Below are positions 50,401 through 61,805 of a DNA stretch of 64,000 nucleotides, one piece after another (position 1 is the stretch's first letter; every line of letters starts with the position of its first letter). The stretch comes from Nymphaea colorata (lineage: Eukaryota > Streptophyta > Magnoliopsida > Nymphaeales > Nymphaeaceae). The stretch is taken from positions 19,092,848-19,156,847 of the forward strand of contig NC_045141.1 in the NCBI RefSeq assembly GCF_008831285.2, in the 5' to 3' direction. The notes under the pieces are model-generated. The model was given only the letters and a program-made list of their open reading frames with translations, had not been told where the DNA came from and ran no database searches. The position numbers and the translations under genes are program-made.

Positions 50401-53400
50401 GCTCTCTCGGTTGCAGACTTTTATGCAGCATTAAAATCTAAGTGGGAGGACCTTGACTATCACTCTGATATTCCATGGAGGTGTCCTCACGACCAGATGC
50501 AGTACATGACTGATAAATGGGAAAACAGGGTATTCCTTTTCTTATCCGGACTGAATGATGACTTTGAAAATATAAGGGGTCAGATTCTTAACTCTGACGA
50601 ATCATTTAGTATTGAAGATGTCTATTCCCGTGTTGAAGCTGAAGAACAGAGAAGGCTGCTCTCTAGTGGACGAAAGGGGGAAGAACAGTCTGCCTATGTT
50701 AGCCGTGCCCCTGTTGGAACTCCTCGTTCTTCCCGAAAATGTACTCATTGCAAAAAACTTGGTCATACTAGGGATTTTTGTTGGGACCTGTATCCAGAGA
50801 AGAAGGATAGTAGGGGGAGGTCTTCGAGTGGGAAGAAGCCTGTATCGTCTGCAACAAGTCTGAGTGATGGGAAAGGTTCTATTTCTGCAGAGCAGATTCG
50901 TGAGCTACGAGCATATTTGAGTAAGATTGATGTTGGTCAGGCAGATACACCAGATGAGGTGAAGATCAATCAGGCATTGGCTGTTTCAGGGGGAGAAGGT
51001 ACTTCTTCTATGGGTGAATGGATTGTTGACAGCGGTGCCACTCATCACATGACTGGCAACCCCAAGCTTTTCCATGACTACAAGCTATCCTCGGGAAAGG
51101 AACGTGTGTCCCTTGCCGATGGTTCCTTTACTTCAGTGGCAGGGAAAGGGAGTCTTTCCTTGTTAAATAATTTTTTAGTTCATGATGCCTTACATGTTCC
51201 TCATCTTCCCTTAAATTTGTTATCTGTTAGTAAGATTATCAAGGAACTGAAGTGTGAGCTTATATTTTCTGAAAAACATTGTGTTTTGCAGGACTTGGTG
51301 ACAGGGAAGAGGATTGGGATTGGTTTGGTGTCTGATGGGCTGTATCGGCTTCCTATACGCGTTGTCACAGCTCTTATGTCAGCAGTCAGCAGAACAGAAA
51401 AGAAGGAGGAAGAGTGTCGTCAGTTATTTTTGTTTTGGCATGAACGCCTTGGTCATCTCCCATTTGGGATTTTGAAACATTTGTTCCCTGAACTATGTTC
51501 TAGTTTAAACATTTCCATGTTATCATGTGATGTGTGTCAGTTTGCGAAGCATGTTAGAGCTTCTTATCCAATTTCAAATAGTCGTTCTAATAAAGCTTTC
51601 TCCTTGGTTCATTCTGATGTGTGGGGGCCTTCGGGCATTCATTCTCGTGGTGGTTTTCAATACTTTATAACCTTTATAGATGATTATTCAAGATGTACCT
51701 TTGTGTATTTGTTGAAAGATCGTAGTGAGGTGCCTCACATTATTGAAACTTTCATCCTCCTAGTGGAAAACCAATATGGAAATTCTGTCAAGACTTTTCG
51801 GTCTGATAATGCTCGTGAATATCTGTGTCTCACTGTTGAAGAATTCTTTCGAAAGAGGGGGATTGTTCATGAGACATCCTGTAGTTATACCCCCCTCAAA
51901 ATGGGGTTGCTGAGAGGAAAAATCGTCAGTTGCTCAATGTCACCCGAGCCATACTGTTCCAAAGACATCTCCCAAAATACTATTGGGGTGATGCAATCCT
52001 TACTAGTGTCTACTTGATTAATCGCATGCCCACTCGTGTGTTAAAGGGTTTACTATCTACTGAATTCGATCTAAAAGATCTTGGTAAGCTGAAGTATTTT
52101 CTGGGTATTGAAATTGCTAGATCAGGTACAACTCTTGTACTTAGTCAAAGGAAGTATACCCTGGATCTACTAAAGGAGACAGGAAAACTGGGATGCAGAC
52201 CAGCCTCTACTCCTATAGATGCTGGGCATAAACTTGGTAGCAAAGATGGAGAACTGTTGGGTGAAGAAGCTAAAGGGAGATATCAACGTCTAGTTGGCAA
52301 ACTGATTTATCTCACTCTGACTAGACCTGATATCACATTTGCTGTAAATGTGATGAGCCAGTTCATGCATGCACCTACAGATATGCACTTGAAGGCTGTA
52401 GATAGAATTTTGTGCTACTTGAAGAAGAATCCCGGAAAGGGACTTCTATATGTGCAACAAAGATCTATTGAAGTTGAAGGGTATTCTGATGCAGACTGGG
52501 CAGGCTGTGTTGACACCAGAAGATCTACTTCAGGATACTGCGTCTACTTGGGGGGAAATTTGGTTGTTTGGAGAAGCAAGAGACAAGATGTGTGTTCCCG
52601 CTCGAGTGCAGAGGCTGAATATAGGGCTGTGGCTACTGGGGTATCAGAATTGTTATGGCTGAAGATCTTACTGACAGATATTGGAATAGAGATTGAAGGG
52701 CCTATGAGGATGTATTGTGATAATAAGTCTGCAATTAACTTGGCTAACAACCCGGTTCTTCATGATCGAACAAAGCATGTGGAGATCGACCGTCACTTCA
52801 TCAGAGAAAGAATTGATGCTAAGGAATTAACGCTACCTTACATGAAGTCTGAAGACCAAACTGCTGATGTCCTAACCAAGGCCTTAAGTGTAACTCCATT
52901 TGAGAGAAATGTATCCAAGTTGGGCATGTTTGATATGTATGCCCAACTTGAGGGGGAGTGTTGACGGGTTTTGTTGTTCGGGTCCGGATCCGTACCCGAT
53001 CCGGTTTGTCCTAATTAGGACTACTTATACTTCTGTAAACCCTAATCTTAGTGTTAATGAAGTGTAGAAGAGAGAGAGTGTCTGGAGGCTAGTGGGCACC
53101 AGACCTCCTCACCCGTGGTTTTTCTTCCCTCGAGTCGAGGGTTTTCCACGTTACATCCGTGTGCTTTCTTCTTCTCTCGTGCACATTTTGTTTCTACAAT
53201 CTACAATCAGTTTTGGTAGGTCTGAGTGTTAATGGTGATCTTTGTTGATGTATGCACGCGGTATAGAACCAACATCAAAACATTGCATTACAGATTCAGA
53301 GTGGTATTTTTACCATATGTTGTGAACAAGCACCAAGAAGGGGCAGTGCAGGGTGTCAAGTTGTAGACCATGGATCGAGTCCTAACTCTGCCATGTTACA

Positions 53401-54277
53401 GCCTCGCCTTTCCAATGACATTGTCCTTGTAAGGCTTGGTGATCAAGGCCTAATCAGGTTTACCTCTTGAAGGTTGCTTGTCGTCGTGATGTTGAGGACA
53501 AAAATATTGCTCATGCATTGACATTACGTATTGATGCTTCTGTCATTGCAGGGACATCATACTTATCACCGCATATGGCACCCTATTTCCAGTCTATGTT
53601 AGGCTGTATTTGTGGCATGGTTTTATTATTTCCCTGTTGTATCCACGACCCCATTTTTTCTTGACAGTAACTGTCCTTCATACCTTCTCCTGTGTTTCCA
53701 GTGGTCATCTTATATGGGTGTTTTTGCAAAGGGCATTTGATGTGAGGAACAGTGTCGCGTTCAGAGCAGGCAACGTCTTGTTCCACCATTCTACCAATCC
53801 TACCTGCATGTCAAATTCCATCACACTGTCCACTCTGAAGGCACATTTCAAAGGCAGAAATCACAAAAAACATCCTAACCCTTAGTATTCAAACACAAGT
53901 TTGATATCCTTTAGTTTTTATTGTCTCACAACCTGTCTGCAATTAGTGAACTGGAAGCAGAGAAAAGAAATTAAATGATATAACTGCTACCCTTTACCAA
54001 AGAAAAGAAGGAATACATAATCAACTGATGTTTTATTGTTCTTCAAATGTGGTAGTCAATCCATTTTGCTGTAAAATATTTACTGAACTTGCCATAATAT
54101 TGCACATGTTTGCGATGAATTTGCCAATCAACAAAGCAGGGTTCATCATTAAGTACTTCCCTACCGGTTAGGGAAGAATTGATTTAGAAAAAACCCTTTG
54201 TCAAAAACTTTTTGTTATTATGTGCTAGTTTTTTTCACCCTCTCTTCTTTGCTATGTGTGTCTTTTGCAGTTTTGCT

Positions 54278-54316
<39 letters not shown>

Positions 54317-54994
54317 CAAATTTTTAAACTTTCATTTCTAACTGCATATGAGATGTATTTGTTCCTTACGCGACATAATTTAAACATGCAACAAATGTCT
54401 GATCTAGAAAATGTTGCATGTGCAGCAAATGATAACTTGGTCGCAAGTTAACCTTGCATTCTCACAAGAGTTGCCGCCCACTCATGAGCTTTGGACTTTG
54501 TTCATGCCCATATATTGGCTGATGAATTGTTGGCCATAGTTTATAGATGTACAGGACTATGGTCTCCTTTGAACACAGACTGCTTTTGTATGCTTTCACA
54601 TAATTTTTTGTGAATTCTAAATTGTTCCATGCAGGCTCAAGAGATTGGGAAGGCAGGAAGCGGTTTCATTATGAATGACTTGAAAATGGAGTACGTATAT
54701 GACTACATGTTTCATTCCCTAACTGAATATGCGAAGCTACTAAAATACAAGCCCACAATTCCTACAAACGCAAAGCAAGTCTGCTTAGAATCCATGGCTT
54801 GCCCCCAAAGGGGCCGTGCGCTGCAATTCTTGAATGAGTCGATGGTGAAACACGCACGAGATGAAGGTCCTTGCGCTCTTCTTCCTCCCGATCCTGCTGC
54901 AATAGAGTCGCTGATGACAAGGAAGAATGAATCCATAAAACAAGTACATGAATGGGAGCAGGAAGCTTGGAACAAACAGAAGATGACAACATAG
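44496..54994 (+). CDS. GT90 (CAP10/Rumi-like) glycosyltransferase, array copy D (intron 5 carries a Copia element)
   Basis: Exons: 44496-44639, 47214-47740, 47832-48012, 48661-48725, 48831-49041 and 54635-54994; 1488 nt, 495 residues, all open. The N-terminus is longer than in A-C (MGQSGELGSVGLMVVSLRRV...) but again has a hydrophobic anchor and ends FQWVDQ at the same splice point. CAP10 landmarks are present (CPDYFRWIHEDLRPW, SFQTRDLFTIWGILQL, FPDWSFWGW, AYWRGNP). MFNCGD reads MFNCED, and exon 3 is four residues shorter than in A-C. Exon 3 ends CCAG followed by GCACAATC where A-C have GTACAATC, so intron 3 must use a GC donor; reading through would stop three codons on. Intron 5 is 5.6 kb and contains a sense-oriented Copia insertion. 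D is the most divergent copy and probably the oldest lineage of the array. Confidence 0.9.
45070..45431. mobile_element. LTR-like (TRIM-type) fragment in GT90-D intron 1
   Basis: The unit begins TGTAACAACTTGACC and ends GTGGCGTTACA, so it has TG...CA termini, and its sequence is related to 33652-33830 (shared motif ATCTCATTAATGA, then CTTATAAG). It contains a 40-bp tandem duplication at 45161-45240 and a second, more diverged repeat of the same region near 45340-45410. It has no coding capacity. It sits at a different point from the related fragment in the B-C spacer, so the two insertions look independent. Confidence 0.45.
45505..46230. other. Part of GT90-D intron 1 that is repeated in the A-B and B-C spacers
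   Basis: 45505-45970 matches 34215-34720. 45725-46200 matches 24660-25180 (for example CGACTTCCTTTATCTTTC, CCATCAACCCAC, and CAAACTAC followed by TAGGT). Similarity fades after about 46200. This places the right-hand breakpoint of the tandem duplication inside intron 1 of D. Confidence 0.6.
49249..49488 (+). repeat. 5' LTR of the Copia element
   Basis: 240 bp with TG...CA ends, identical by eye to the 3' LTR at 52959-53198. It contains an AAGTGTAGAAGAGAGAGAG stretch and a CTCGAGTCGAG palindrome. Confidence 0.95.
49489..49500 (+). other. Primer-binding site (tRNA-iMet)
   Basis: TGGTATCAGAGC directly follows the 5' LTR. It is complementary to the 3' end of plant initiator methionine tRNA, the usual primer of plant Copia elements. 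Confidence 0.93.
49550..49930 (+). other. GC-rich trinucleotide-biased leader of the Copia element
   Basis: Between the primer site and the gag start lies a stretch dominated by GCC, GTC and GAC triplets (CCGCCGCCGC, ACCACCGCCG, GACGCCGACGTCC). It is by far the most GC-rich part of the window. The frames through it give Ala/Arg/Thr runs and seem meaningless as protein. Confidence 0.7.
49990..52017 (+). CDS. Copia gag-protease-integrase polyprotein, truncated by frameshift
   Basis: The start ATG at 49990 opens MADSSSSSVNTTLPDVV, then a gag N-terminal segment (QLTKENYSRWSAAI). Domains in order: gag (about 30-230), a CCHC zinc knuckle (CTHCKKLGHTRDFC, residues 251-264), aspartic protease (IVDSGATHHMTG, catalytic Asp about 347), the integrase HHCC region (HERLGHL at about 484, then CDVCQFAKH), and the integrase core with Asp at about 543 (HSDVWGP) and 606 (RSDNAREY). 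Near 51893, in a run of C residues, the frame shifts, so the third acidic residue of the DDE triad falls in another frame and this frame ends in unrelated residues at 52017. Integrase is therefore expected to be inactive. Confidence 0.93.
   Translation: MADSSSSSVNTTLPDVVSARTDHVPVQVTTIQLTKENYSRWSAAITMGIAGRGRIAYVNGRKVEPAADSLAWDTWFLEDNQVKTWIVNSVSPDIQPLILRKKTARDMWIILEQMYGQKKRKVRVYQLMKDVYSLRQGALSVADFYAALKSKWEDLDYHSDIPWRCPHDQMQYMTDKWENRVFLFLSGLNDDFENIRGQILNSDESFSIEDVYSRVEAEEQRRLLSSGRKGEEQSAYVSRAPVGTPRSSRKCTHCKKLGHTRDFCWDLYPEKKDSRGRSSSGKKPVSSATSLSDGKGSISAEQIRELRAYLSKIDVGQADTPDEVKINQALAVSGGEGTSSMGEWIVDSGATHHMTGNPKLFHDYKLSSGKERVSLADGSFTSVAGKGSLSLLNNFLVHDALHVPHLPLNLLSVSKIIKELKCELIFSEKHCVLQDLVTGKRIGIGLVSDGLYRLPIRVVTALMSAVSRTEKKEEECRQLFLFWHERLGHLPFGILKHLFPELCSSLNISMLSCDVCQFAKHVRASYPISNSRSNKAFSLVHSDVWGPSGIHSRGGFQYFITFIDDYSRCTFVYLLKDRSEVPHIIETFILLVENQYGNSVKTFRSDNAREYLCLTVEEFFRKRGIVHETSCSYTPLKMGLLRGKIVSCSMSPEPYCSKDISQNTIGVMQSLLVST
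51897..52964 (+). pseudogene. Copia integrase tail fused to RT C-terminus and RNase H, reverse transcriptase core deleted
   Basis: In the shifted frame the integrase tail resumes (about 51897-52045, including LINRMPTRVL). Near 52050 it joins directly to sequence that normally follows the RT palm (EFDLKDLGKLKYFLGIEIA). The RT catalytic region that should lie between, including the YxDD motif, is absent. RNase H is complete: Asp in SDADWAG, Glu in SSAEAEYRA, Asp in YCDNKSAI, His/Asp in VEIDRHF. The stop codon TGA (52962-52964) overlaps the first bases of the 3' LTR. Confidence 0.9.
52945..52958 (+). other. Polypurine tract of the Copia element
   Basis: The stretch ending TTGAGGGGGAG immediately before the 3' LTR is the expected plus-strand priming site. 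Confidence 0.85.
52959..53198 (+). repeat. 3' LTR of the Copia element
   Basis: 240 bp identical by eye to the 5' LTR, followed by the second ATCTA target-site copy at 53199-53203. Confidence 0.95.
53204..54634. other. Remainder of GT90-D intron 5
   Basis: Intronic DNA continuing after the Copia insertion, with a (TA)n tract at 54281-54314. Small frames here (for example around 53610-53885) match nothing I know. The intron ends CCATGCAG before GCTCAAGAG, as in A, B and C. Confidence 0.6.
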
Positions 54995-57900
54995 CAGTTC
55001 TGCTGTTTGATGTATCACAAAATGAGACATTAACTAAAGTGGCCTACAGTATAGGACAAGTAGATGAGAAATCAAAACAAATTTCCTGTATGGGGGGGAG
55101 AGAGAGAGAGTAGCGCCAGAATGTGGAAAGGAGGTTGGTGTATCCTTGCATTTTGGGTGGAATGTTCGTTATAGCTTAAATGGCATTTAATGAGCATAAC
55201 CATCATAATTCATTGGCAGACAACGGCTATCACTTTATCATTTAATCACTGAAGCTGCTTGTCAGGTGAGTTAGAGGATTATGACCATTGTCAGGAAAGG
55301 AGTTGAAAGCACCATCCTACTCCCTTAACTCTGGTAAAGAATGGGATACCTTAATTTTAAAGCGCACTGCACTCCATATGACAAAAGATCATGGCGTCCA
55401 TGGAAATCGAAAGGACGCTTCATCTCTCCTTGGACACATCACTGGACCTACTTTGAGGGAAGTGAAGATAGGAGAAGTAGGTATACAAAGTGTTTAGTGA
55501 CTGGATGACCAGAAAACTTGTATTATTTACTGCTCTTATGATTGCAACAACATCTCTGAATTTTTTTTCATCGCTATACTCTCTCATCGTCTCATCTTGG
55601 AACAAAAAGCCTAAACTCCAAAACTACATTCCCAAACACAAGCAAGCAATTAAAAAAACTGAAGGGTTTCAAGGAAGAAAAACCACTAAATTAATGTTTC
55701 TTGTTCTGTTATTGTGTCATGTAAGTACATTTGATGGCATTGTTTTTATACTAAGGTTTGAAGATGGTGGGAGCCCACTCTGATCACTTCATTGAAGCTC
55801 CTGCAAATTTCTTTACCAGTAGAAGGAAAAATTCATTGTGTGTAAATGAACATGGGTAGGTGAGGGTGGAGCACCAATTGGTGGGACTGGAAGGAGCAGT
55901 AAGTGACATTAGGAAATGGTGGGGCTCCAGAGGCAGGAGCCCGTGCTTTTAAGGCAGCACATGGGGCACATAAATTAAACCAGGGAGGAGGGGACAGGTT
56001 GATCCCACCACCACCTCTCTCTTTCCCCATCTTTATTGGCACTTTCACCGATGTTTTTATTGTCATTTATTTCGTAATTATTGCCATTTGTTTTGTTCTT
56101 CTGGATGGCGTCGAAAATAGAAAATATGGATTCTCTTTAAGAAGCAAATGAAAAAATAATATAATATGAGCGTAAAATTCGAACCGGCTAAAAAAAGATG
56201 AATGAAAAGAATATATAAAAGTTAGTCTAAAATATTTCGAACAACATGGCACTTTTGATATCGACTAACTAATTCAAACGGGTAGATAGAAACCGATTAT
56301 GACGCCATTGATATCACCTTCTAACTTGATTTCTTTAATGCCGATATCGAAGGTGCTGTTTCATTACAAAATGCTGTTTCTTTATCTTTTTGTTTTTTCG
56401 TTTTCCTTGCATAGCTGATTGTCGAGGCCTGCAGATGACATGTCTTGAATTTGATTTGTGACTATACTCTTCTCGACTGCAATAACAACAAGTGTGAGAT
56501 GACATGTCTTGAATTTGATTTGTGAGTATACTCTCTTTTCGAATGTAATAGTAATATGTGTGACATCAAAGTTAAAAGATGTATCCTAAAACTTCTTAAT
56601 TTCTGAAACAACTTTAAACCACAAAAAGGAAGGATGGCTTTGCCTCTTGCCTACCATCATCACTCTTTTATTTAATTATTTAATTGAAGACTATAAAAAA
56701 CTTATAGGATCCTTTCATTTTGTTTAGAATTAACAAATATTAAAAAAAGAGGAAAATCATTTACTCACTTTTACTTTCAAGAAAGGCAAAAGCGAGCTTT
56801 CTCTTGGAAACAACTGCCAAGGTTTTTATTTAGGAAGGTTTGGCGTCAACATAGCGGAGGTAGAGGCAATATCATGGTGAAAGGGCAACCATCACCATAA
56901 GAGCTTTGGGCCCCATATAATTGGTTCCAACTCACAAATGGGTGGGCCTCTGCAGCAGCCAGCTCCACCTTAAATGAAGTCCCACTTATCCCCCCACAAA
57001 TACAAGTCAATAAATTTCACAATACTTAAAAACAGATCATGGCCCCTTGTGAGAAAAAACAAAAACTTTAGACAAAATGAAAATAAGGTAAGTTTATATA
57101 TATATTGGCCTTTCAAAATCACCCAACTTATTCATGTGGACATCTAATCTATCACGGTGGCTAGTTGAAAGAAACCAATGAAAAAAATTATGGATATTTT
57201 TGTTAGGTCGTATTAGTTTGCATTTTTTTCTCTCAACAGTCAATAATGACAGATAAAACGGTCCTTATAAAGAGTTAGGCAATTCCATGTATATTATCTC
57301 TCTCACTTTCTACCACTCTGGTTATATATATATATATATGAGAGAGAGAGGATGTGTGGAAGTGTTTGTGAAAACCATAATGATCACATGGGTTGAAGAT
57401 TAGGAAGCAAGACTAGTGGACTACGCTCACTCGTTGGTTGCCAAATGCCAAGAAAAGGAAAAGTGAGATGGTGGTGGCTGACAATATGGTCGCCCGTTCT
57501 CCCAAGTGGGGAGGGAAGTCCAAAGAATGAAGAGTGTGTAATTGGTGGGACGACGATAACAGGCACAGGCATCGGCCCAACTGTTGGGATCCATATCTCG
57601 TGAGGGACAGAGCAGTTGGCTTCTCCCTTTTTTGCTTCTCGCTTTTATCTCCTCTCAACCCCACAGCAGCCGTAACTTTAGTAATATCTTCCCTTAGTTT
57701 CTATCTGAGGAAGTCGCCGTCACCACCAAAACTTCCTCTTTCCTTTATAAAAATCTCTACCATTTTGTGAATCTTCATTCACCATGTAGTTTTTTTTTTT
57801 TCCATCTGGATTCCATTTAGCACGAAGTCTTTCGGTGGCCGACGTGAAACACTTCGATGTTGCTGTGTCATGTCATAGATTGCCTATTCAATTATGAAAC

Positions 57901-58763
57901 TGGATAATACAGACATATCTGCTGCCATTAATTTACAGTAAGTCTGCTTATCATACGTCAGGTCTGTTGTATTATTACCACTTTTCTTGTATCATATATG
58001 ATTGATATGTGTGACACCATTTGAGTTGAAAAGACTTGCTACTCGAAACTGGGAAGTGAAGTACAGTCGTGAATTGAGAGCAGCAATCAGGGTGAGATTC
58101 ATATAATTATGTTAATGTAATTCTCATTTTAAACACATTCTCTTATCTTTTACAAGTAATTTTCTTTGGAAGATATGCATTAGCTTTTTAATAAAAATAA
58201 TGAAAATGAGATTTGAATTAGTGATTGACCGCCTACTTACCAAGAACGCAACTACTTACCACGATCTTGCAGTCTCTGTTTTTTTTTTTAAAATTAATTA
58301 ACAAAACAAATAGAAAACCTTTGAAAGTATAGTGCGCCTATCTTAAAAGAAAAGTTGAGGACTTTCTTGTCTTTCCACATACGACAGGCGGATGCGGCGA
58401 AGTTTATACCAAAGGATTCGCTGGCGGTAATTATCGACCAGAGTCTGGAGTTGCAGCGAGGGACTGATTTTTGGTTCTCTGGCGTCCAACTCTTTGACTT
58501 GTTGCTCTGTTATTTCTTTCTCAAAATCTCTCATCTATCCATTTTAGTGCTTACATTTCCTGCAGTCCGCTGCTTTTCCTACTCGTTAGGTCTGCGCAGG
58601 AGGACGGAAAACTGTGACTGTGGCTGCTGGCGGAGGCTTTCTTTTTTTCCTTCTGTAACTGGTTTCTGAAGATGGATTCTCTTAGCTTGATCAGTTAGCG
58701 AGAGAGAGACAGAGCGGCAGAGAGAGAGAGAGAGGGAGAGAGCATTTCTTGTGGGAGTTCTCA
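54995..58763. other. Intergenic stretch between GT90-D and the LRR receptor kinase
   Basis: No convincing gene. It includes a 64-bp tandem duplication (56433-56560), a TA/GA tract at about 57325-57350, and pyrimidine- and GA-rich sequence before the kinase gene (58695-58742), probably its leader. The frame at 55288-55783 has no family resemblance. Confidence 0.55.
56433..56560. repeat. 64-bp imperfect tandem duplication
   Basis: The block starting AGATGACATGTCTTGAATTT at 56433 is repeated from 56497 with a few substitutions (TGACTATACTC compared with TGAGTATACTC) and a short insertion. It is non-coding. Confidence 0.85.
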
Positions 58764-61761
58764 ATGGGTAAAGAGAGAAAGAAGGATAGATCACCTGCGC
58801 TTCTTCTTCTCGCAGCCATTTTAGGATTGTTTTCCCACTGCGTTGATGCAACGGATGATGGTATGCTTTTATTTTTTCCTACTGGATTTTTTCAGTTCTT
58901 TATTGTGTTTTCTTGTGTTCTTGCTTGACACTGTCGTGCTGTTGTGGAATTACATGATGGGCACGCTTGAAACTAGTCGAATGTTATGCTAATTTCTTGA
59001 ACCTCCCGAGCTCATTTGGAAGCTAAGTTAAGTGTTTACGAAAAGCGTGTGCATTTTGAAAATTGGGACTAGATCTTCAAGGTGTTCATTGAGAAGAACT
59101 TCGTTTCGACGTTTCCTTCTTTGCTATTCGTCTTACTCTGTTCTGTTGATTTAGCAACAAATTCCATGTAAACAAATCTTGATGGTTGTTTTTCTCTGTG
59201 CATATTTGCAGTTAGCGCATTGTTAGCCTTCAAGGAATCAATATATGATGACCCCTTCTCACGATTGTCCAATTGGAATTCTCTTGATGAAGATCCTTGT
59301 AATTGGTCCGGTGTAGTTTGCAGGCCAGGTTCCAGAAGCGTTACATCCCTGTATGTTCTCCTCATCTGAACTTCGTTGTCCATTTACTGCGTTTGACTCT
59401 TATACTCTTCATTTTGTGCACGGCAGGAACCTACCCAGTTCTTCCCTCTGTGGATTTCTTGCGCCAGAGCTTGGTCTCCTGACCTCTTTGCAAGCACTGT
59501 ATGCTGCTAACTTTTCAGTAATTTGTGGATTTCTTTTGTTCTTGCTGGAAACAGCCGTTCTTGTACCCTTCTTCTGCTGCCTGCATCAGATGCATTCATG
59601 CCTGGAAAGGGAAAAGTTGGCCTTCAGGAGGAAAGATTGATCTTCCATGCATACTGATGGTCGTCTGCTTTATGCAGGAACCTTTCAAGAAATAATATTC
59701 TTGGAATAATACCAAAACAAATCGGGAGACTATCTGAACTGAAGATCCTCGATTTGAGTGGCAATCAGCTCTCTGGGACCATACCAAATGAAGTTGGAAA
59801 CTTGACTAGCATTATGAAGATGTATGTGATAGTTTATCTGTCTATTGTTTGTAAATTATTTATGTAAAGTATGAAAGGTTTGGTTCTGGCTGTTGCTTTC
59901 ATCTTGATTTCCACTTGGTTTCCCCTCAGATACCTTCAACATAATCAATTGACGGGCAACCTGCCCCCTGAACTTGGTAAGTTGAGGAGTCTTGTCGAGG
60001 TGAAGTTGAATAAGAACAGGCTTCAAGGACCTTTATCTGGAAGTTACGACCCTGTGAACCTCACAGATAATCTGCAAGGATTGTGAGTGCATACGACTGC
60101 ACCATTAACTATCATTGCACCATTGCATTAAGGTCTAGCATATGCTGGTTAATTTACATTCTCCTTCTGCATGAAGTAGAAAGAGCGACACAATTTATAC
60201 GTTCACACACTGGAAGTATGGTGGGAAATTTCCATCGCGATGTGATCCATGTTGGGCATCTAAGTCTACTTCTGCGTTAGCTAGTAAGCAGTCCATGTTT
60301 TTGTCTTGACCTTTATTCCTAAACAACAAAAATCTAATGTGATGCATGTGAATTGTAAATTCATGCCTTCATGGTGTTGCATTGATCAACTCTTTTGGTT
60401 GCACACAATAAACCTTTGTTTTATAATTATTTTAGCACATACTAATGTTTACCCAAATAAATTTTAGAATGCCCAAATGTACATTTGTTTCACATATTAA
60501 GAGTCCAGGATAGCGTATTTGAGGACATTCATTCATTTACTTTTATAAAGCATTCAGTTCCATCCACTAGTATTTTCCTTCTTTAATATGCAAATCACAT
60601 TTTCTGTGCCAGGAATACTGTCCCAAGTAATTCTGTTGGTTTTTGTCAGTCTCCTAATCTGAAGGTCGCAGATTTTTCTGATAATTTCTTCATTGGAAGA
60701 ATTCCCTCATGCTTAGACCATCTACCAAGGTGCTTTCCTTACTCTCAGCTGTCCTTTTATATGAATATGAATTCACACAAAAAAAAAAATCTCATAATAG
60801 ATAATACTGTCTTTTCAGGTCAAGCTTTCGAAAGAACTGTTTTCTTGACAGGGATTCCATCATTCAACGTTCCATTCAACAATGTGGTGAGCGATGCTAT
60901 CTCATAGTTTATCTTGTGACTGGTTTGTGATTTTTTGATGGTGTAGATGTAGTTTATATTGAAGAACATCCAAGTTCCATATGATGTTCAAAATTTCAAT
61001 GTAACAGGTTACTAGATGTCCTAAAAGAGCACATTCTAGATTTTAGATGCTGAACTGCAAAACTTTTTGTACTTTTTTATATCATGTCTTTTTGTGTATC
61101 GTAGCTTCACAGATCTGTAACATTTGATTGCTTGTTTGAAATGTCATGGACTCATATGCAACTTCTTAGTTCACCATAAGCTTTCAGTTTCAAACATAAA
61201 AGAAGAGAAGATTTGGACAGAATATGGAATAACTTTGATCAGTCAAGACCTGCAGTTGGATAAGTAATTTCAAAATGTTATATTGCAGTAAGCCTTCGTT
61301 CTGCATGGATATGTCCTAATCTATAAATTGTATTTATGAAAAATTTTATGGTTATGTTGGAGAGGAACATTTTCTTTATGGTGGCACAAATATCACGGTT
61401 CTGGATAGGGTCATCTGGAACTGAAAATTTCAGTTCTTGGGAACATATGTTTATATAGCATGCTTCTTATCATATATTTCTCCTATTTGTGAATAAGTTC
61501 AAAGCATGTATTCTCTGAAGCTCTTATCCAAAATTCTGTATTTGTTTCATGCACTGAATGTTAGTAACTCAGTAATGTACTTGTTTCATGCACACAATGT
61601 TAGTAATCTCTTGAACAATTCTATATAGATTCTTAAGTTTACACAAACTTAGGTAATTGTTGGGTTATTCAAATTTTATGTAAATGTGTACATATACTTT
61701 TTTATAAAATAAATTGTTTTCTTTTTTGTCCCTAAAATTTTTCATGTCCATTTAAGAGTTC

Positions 61762-61805
<44 letters not shown>

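Larger units (their letters stand above)
49249..53198 (+). mobile_element. Ty1/Copia LTR retrotransposon, 3,950 bp, recent and non-autonomous
   Basis: Two 240-bp LTRs that I read as identical, both TGTTGACGGG...TTTCTACA, enclose a primer-binding site, a gag-pol frame, an RNase H frame and a purine-rich tract. The element is flanked by the perfect 5-bp target duplication ATCTA (49244-49248 and 53199-53203). Domain order gag, protease, integrase, RT-end/RNase H is that of Copia (Pseudoviridae-type) elements. It is about 1 kb shorter than usual because most of the reverse transcriptase is missing, and integrase is broken by a frameshift. It lies in intron 5 of GT90 gene D in the same orientation. 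Identical LTRs mean very recent insertion. Confidence 0.97.

Noticed and set aside
52450-52750. Extra small frames inside the Copia RNase H region
   Set aside because: They overlap the RNase H frame and have no independent support.
53467-53885. Possible small gene after the Copia element
   Set aside because: It lies within GT90-D intron 5, shows no family resemblance and is preceded by ordinary AT-rich intron sequence.
44496-54994. GT90-D as a pseudogene because of the missing GT donor and the Copia insertion
   Set aside because: GC donors are functional, all exons are open with correct phases, and the insertion is entirely intronic.
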